From: Pseudomonas typographi
GTDB lineage: Bacteria; Pseudomonadota; Gammaproteobacteria; Pseudomonadales; Pseudomonadaceae
Direction: 5' to 3'
DNA length: 64,000 bases
Assembly (NCBI RefSeq): GCF_014694385.1
Contig: NZ_JAAOCA010000016.1
Coordinates: 1 to 64,000, forward strand
Part shown: positions 61,350 through 64,000 of the stretch, piece by piece
Layout: each line of letters starts with the position of its first letter
Position numbering within the stretch: position 1 is the stretch's first letter
Translations under genes and position numbers: made by a program
The notes under the pieces: model-generated
The model's input: only the letters and a program-made list of their open reading frames with translations
Told to the model about the DNA's origin: nothing
The model's database searches: none

Positions 61350-62654
61350 TCAGAAGGTCCAGGTCACCAGGGTCTCGAACAGATTGGAGCGAGCATTGTT
61401 GCCGAATGCCTGCTTGGCGCCGTCACCCGGTGTGGCCAGGCCATACACGGCACTCAGCGTGACCGCAGGCGTGACGGTCCAGTTGGCATACAGGTCGATT
61501 TCCTTGGCGAAATCACGGCTAGTAATGCCGTCCGGCTTCTTGTCGAACTGGAACTTGTAGGCCATTAGACCGACGGTCAGATCCTGGCGTGGTGCCACGG
61601 CCAACTTGAGCAGGTCGATATCGACGTTGCTGTTGAACAGCATGTATTCGCCAACGATTTCGCCCTGATACCAGTCTCCGTATTGACCCCCGTAACCGTA
61701 GGTCAACGGATCGTAGTCATCGCTGTACTGGGAGCGACGGTAGGTAAGGGTCGGGGTCCAAGGCACGTTAGTGAAGGCGTAGCTGGCCTGGGCATACCAG
61801 CCTTGGCCGGACTTGCTGGTATCGCCGCCTTTTTCCCAGACGTACTCACCGGCCAGGCCAAGCTGTGGCACTGCGGTGAACGGTGTGCCCTTGGCGCGTA
61901 CGTCGTACACATTCAGGCCATCGCGCGCGGCGTTGTCGGCGTCCACAGTGCGCAGGTAAGTGGCGCCCAGCGTGCCCAGAGTGTCACGCCACTCCAGGTT
62001 GGCACCGCGCAAGCGCAGGTGTTCGTGGTAATCGAAGTAATCGGTGTTGGCGTTGGCGCGCAGGTCGAACAGGTCGGCGTGCACCTTGCCGGTGTTGAGC
62101 TGAGCGATCAGGGTGTTGCTGAACGAAGTGCGCGGCCCGATCCAGGCAGCGCCGTCCTTGCCCTGGTCGGCATGGCCGTCGCCCACCAGAAAGCCGTCGC
62201 CGACCATGAAGGTCTGCTTGCCAGCGCTCAAAGTGATCGCGTCTTTGCCCAAGCCAGAGAACACATCACCGCTTTTCCAGCCGACGAAGGCCGTTTCCAG
62301 GCTGGCGCGCTCCGGATCGTCATGGGTCAGGCCGGCGGCATCGCTGCCACCGCGGGTCATTGCGCCGACTGCCGAGACGCCACCGAAGAAGCTGCCGTAC
62401 GCCGTTTGCGGGCCAGCGATCTTGAAGCCCGGGAGCACGAAGCCTTCGAAGCGGCTGGAGGTACGGTCCACCGGCAAGCCGATGTAGCTGGTGCGTCCGC
62501 CAAAGGCCTGATGTTTGTCGTAGAGATAGGCCGCGCCTACCGTGACGCTGGGCTCGATCAGCACATCGCCGATCTGGAAACTATCGAGCGCAAAACTCGA
62601 ACTCGCGTACAGCGCCCCTACCCCGGCCGCGATAAAACCTGCTGCATACTTCAT
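61350..62654 (-). CDS. Outer-membrane porin-like beta-barrel
   Basis: The ATG at 62654 (GGGGAG upstream) gives 434 residues with a Sec signal (AAGFIAAGVGALYASSSFA). The body is beta-rich with alternating aromatic strands and ends in Phe (LVTWTF), as outer-membrane barrels do. It may belong to the alginate-export/OprD-like porins, which I cannot separate by eye. Probably co-regulated with the hydroxylase downstream and the AraC protein upstream. Confidence 0.8.
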   Translation of the reverse strand: MKYAAGFIAAGVGALYASSSFALDSFQIGDVLIEPSVTVGAAYLYDKHQAFGGRTSYIGLPVDRTSSRFEGFVLPGFKIAGPQTAYGSFFGGVSAVGAMTRGGSDAAGLTHDDPERASLETAFVGWKSGDVFSGLGKDAITLSAGKQTFMVGDGFLVGDGHADQGKDGAAWIGPRTSFSNTLIAQLNTGKVHADLFDLRANANTDYFDYHEHLRLRGANLEWRDTLGTLGATYLRTVDADNAARDGLNVYDVRAKGTPFTAVPQLGLAGEYVWEKGGDTSKSGQGWYAQASYAFTNVPWTPTLTYRRSQYSDDYDPLTYGYGGQYGDWYQGEIVGEYMLFNSNVDIDLLKLAVAPRQDLTVGLMAYKFQFDKKPDGITSRDFAKEIDLYANWTVTPAVTLSAVYGLATPGDGAKQAFGNNARSNLFETLVTWTF

Positions 62655-62786
62655 CACTGCTCTCCCCATTGGCGTGATCGAAACCGCGACCGATGCTGGC
62701 CGCTTGAGACCGATTGTCGGGGCTGGGGGCAGTGGGCTGAAGGCGCAAACAGGTCAAAAAAGGGGATCGTCGAAGACACCGCTGAT

Positions 62787-63815
62787 TCAGTGTTTGACCT
62801 GCAAACGGTATTGCGACGGCGTGCAACCACTCCAGCGCCGGAACGCCCGGCGAAACGCCGCGGCTTCACTGAAACCCAGGTTCTCGGCGATCCGAGCCAC
62901 CGGTATCTGCCGCAACAACAACTCCTGGGCGCGCTGATAACGCGCCTCGCAAAGCAGTTCGTTGAAGCTGGTGCCAGCCGCGCGCAAGTGGCGCTGCAAG
63001 GTCTTGCTGGAACAGGCCATGGAGGTGGCGACGTTGCTCAACGACGGTGAGGTATCAAAGCCGGCGCAGATAGCCGATTTGACGCTGGCGAGAAAATCCC
63101 GCGGGCTTTCCAGATGGGATTTGAGCACCGAACAATGAGCTTTCATCTCGTTATGCGCAGTGGCGTTGGCACAGGGTAAAGGCTGCTCCAGCCACGCAGC
63201 ATCGAAAGCCAGGCTGGTGGGGCGGGACACGTCGAACGTCACCGGGCAATCGAAGTACCGCTGGTACGGCGCGCCCTCGGGCGCCCTGGCAAAGCCGATA
63301 TTGATTGCCGTCAGCGGCAACGGCTGATACAGCAGATCGGCCATGACGCACTGCAGCGCCGTAAGCGAGAACTCGATCGCCAGCCCGCGCAACTCGTCTT
63401 CGATGTCGAAGGTCGCATCGACATTCAGCCAGGCGCTGCCTTGCTCCTGCACCAGGCGCAGTTCGAAGCCGGTGCCCAGTGGCAACGGGTATTCGAAAAA
63501 CAGCTCGAGGGCCGAGCGCAGGTCGCGGCTCGACAACAAGGTAAAACCGAACACGCCATAGGCAGCCAGCCGGCATCGGTGCCCCAGTTCCAGGCCCAGA
63601 TGCTGTGCCTGGGTCAGGCGCTGGGCGTTGCGCAGGATCATGCATTCCTGTTCTACCGAAATCAGCTTGTTGCCGGTGCGCAAATCATCGGCAACCAACT
63701 GAGTGCCCTGCAACATGCTCTCGGTCGCATGCCTCGACTCAGCGACGAAGGCATTGACCAAGGTAATGAAGTGCAAGGTTGCCAGGCGGTCGATGTACTG
63801 GTGAGAAGTAGCCAT
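62787..63815 (-). CDS. AraC-family regulator (two-domain)
   Basis: From ATG 63815 342 residues; another in-frame ATG at 63851 is possible and the ribosome site is weak in both. The N-terminal ligand domain is of the arabinose-binding/QacR-like type. The C-terminal double HTH shows SNVATSMACSSKTLQRHLRAAGTSF and the AraC signature IAENLGFSEAAAFRRAFRRWSGCTPSQYR. It lies 132 bp upstream of the porin gene on the same strand. Confidence 0.9.
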   Translation of the reverse strand: MATSHQYIDRLATLHFITLVNAFVAESRHATESMLQGTQLVADDLRTGNKLISVEQECMILRNAQRLTQAQHLGLELGHRCRLAAYGVFGFTLLSSRDLRSALELFFEYPLPLGTGFELRLVQEQGSAWLNVDATFDIEDELRGLAIEFSLTALQCVMADLLYQPLPLTAINIGFARAPEGAPYQRYFDCPVTFDVSRPTSLAFDAAWLEQPLPCANATAHNEMKAHCSVLKSHLESPRDFLASVKSAICAGFDTSPSLSNVATSMACSSKTLQRHLRAAGTSFNELLCEARYQRAQELLLRQIPVARIAENLGFSEAAAFRRAFRRWSGCTPSQYRLQVKH

Positions 63816-63923
63816 GGTGCACACCCGGGAGTCCGATTCGGCCGTGAGCATAAAGCGTGGGCTAGCGGTACCAACAGGTGAGCAGTGACCTAAAAGCGGG
63901 GAGTGATGGCCGACCGGATCAGG

Positions 63924-64000
63924 TCAACCGGCGCGAATCATCGTCAGCCACATGGCAACGGTGGTATCGACGGTTTCTTGCCAATTCTGCGACAGGGCGT
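63924..64000 (-). CDS. C-terminus of a TetR-like regulator (cut by window)
   Basis: Only 24 residues plus stop are visible (ending AMWLTMIRAG). The tail resembles the last helix of TetR-family regulators. The rest lies outside the window, so the family assignment is weak. Confidence 0.4.
   Translation of the reverse strand, partial: ALSQNWQETVDTTVAMWLTMIRAG

Noticed and set aside
61683-63050. 455-codon plus-strand frame opposite the porin and AraC genes
   Set aside because: Spans two real genes and their spacer; no recognisable domain.
1-64000. CRISPR arrays, tRNA and rRNA genes
   Set aside because: No regularly spaced short direct repeats and no tRNA- or rRNA-like sequence were noticed; the dispersed repeats are far apart and lie in both orientations.

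Overview
The window is a high-GC chromosomal segment of a Pseudomonas species that carries an Hrp1-type (P. syringae-like) type III secretion cluster. The diagnosis rests on split HrcQa/HrcQb, paired HrpR/HrpS activators, a HrpA pilin whose C-terminus is almost the same as the P. syringae one, a HrpZ harpin, and GGAACC-N15/16-CCACNNA Hrp boxes. The species cannot be fixed from sequence alone.

Layout. (1) 1-18.5 kb: T3SS. On the plus strand are the end of hrpP, then hrcQa-hrcQb-hrcR-hrcS-hrcT-hrcU. On the minus strand are hrpF-hrcC-hrpT-hrpV and hrpA-hrpZ-hrpB-hrcJ-hrpD-hrpE. A hrpK-like translocator gene sits on the plus strand between hrpA and hrpS. Next come hrpR-hrpS, an AT-rich stretch, and a lytic transglycosylase gene with its own Hrp box. 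hrpG, expected between hrpF and hrcC, is absent. (2) 18.7-33.2 kb: metabolic accessory genes. These are a NERD-domain protein, a sulfonate/nitrate-type ABC importer, a three-part FAD/2Fe-2S amine or amino-acid dehydrogenase, an MFS porter with an enolase-superfamily dehydratase, a sodium:solute symporter, and a LysR regulator divergent from an aldehyde dehydrogenase. (3) 33.5-38.1 kb: iron locus with piuC, piuA and a frameshifted Sel1-repeat gene behind a Fur-box-like site. (4) 38.4-49.0 kb: catabolic islands. A GntR regulator is next to an extra ketol-acid reductoisomerase and a Rieske oxygenase/reductase pair. After it come two paralogous MFS + class II aldolase modules around a LysR gene. 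(5) 49.3-57.3 kb: a seven-gene amide/peptide operon (AmiC-like sensor, ANTAR antiterminator, ABC permeases, binding protein, formamidase, fused double ATPase) behind a terminator-containing leader. (6) 57.6-64 kb: a class V aminotransferase, an IS66 relic, a PhyH-type hydroxylase, a porin, an AraC regulator and the end of a TetR gene.

The T3SS genes work as one regulon: HrpR/HrpS would drive hrpL (outside the window) and HrpL the four Hrp boxes seen here. The rest is a mosaic of small uptake-plus-catabolism units, each with its own regulator and often with visible operators.

The most unusual signal across genes is a family of at least six dispersed intergenic repeats (about 85-175 bp, ends like CTAG-TGTGGTGTTTCAG). 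Three copies supply the TAG stop codon of the neighbouring gene, and one copy lies inside the hrpA-hrpZ-hrpB operon.
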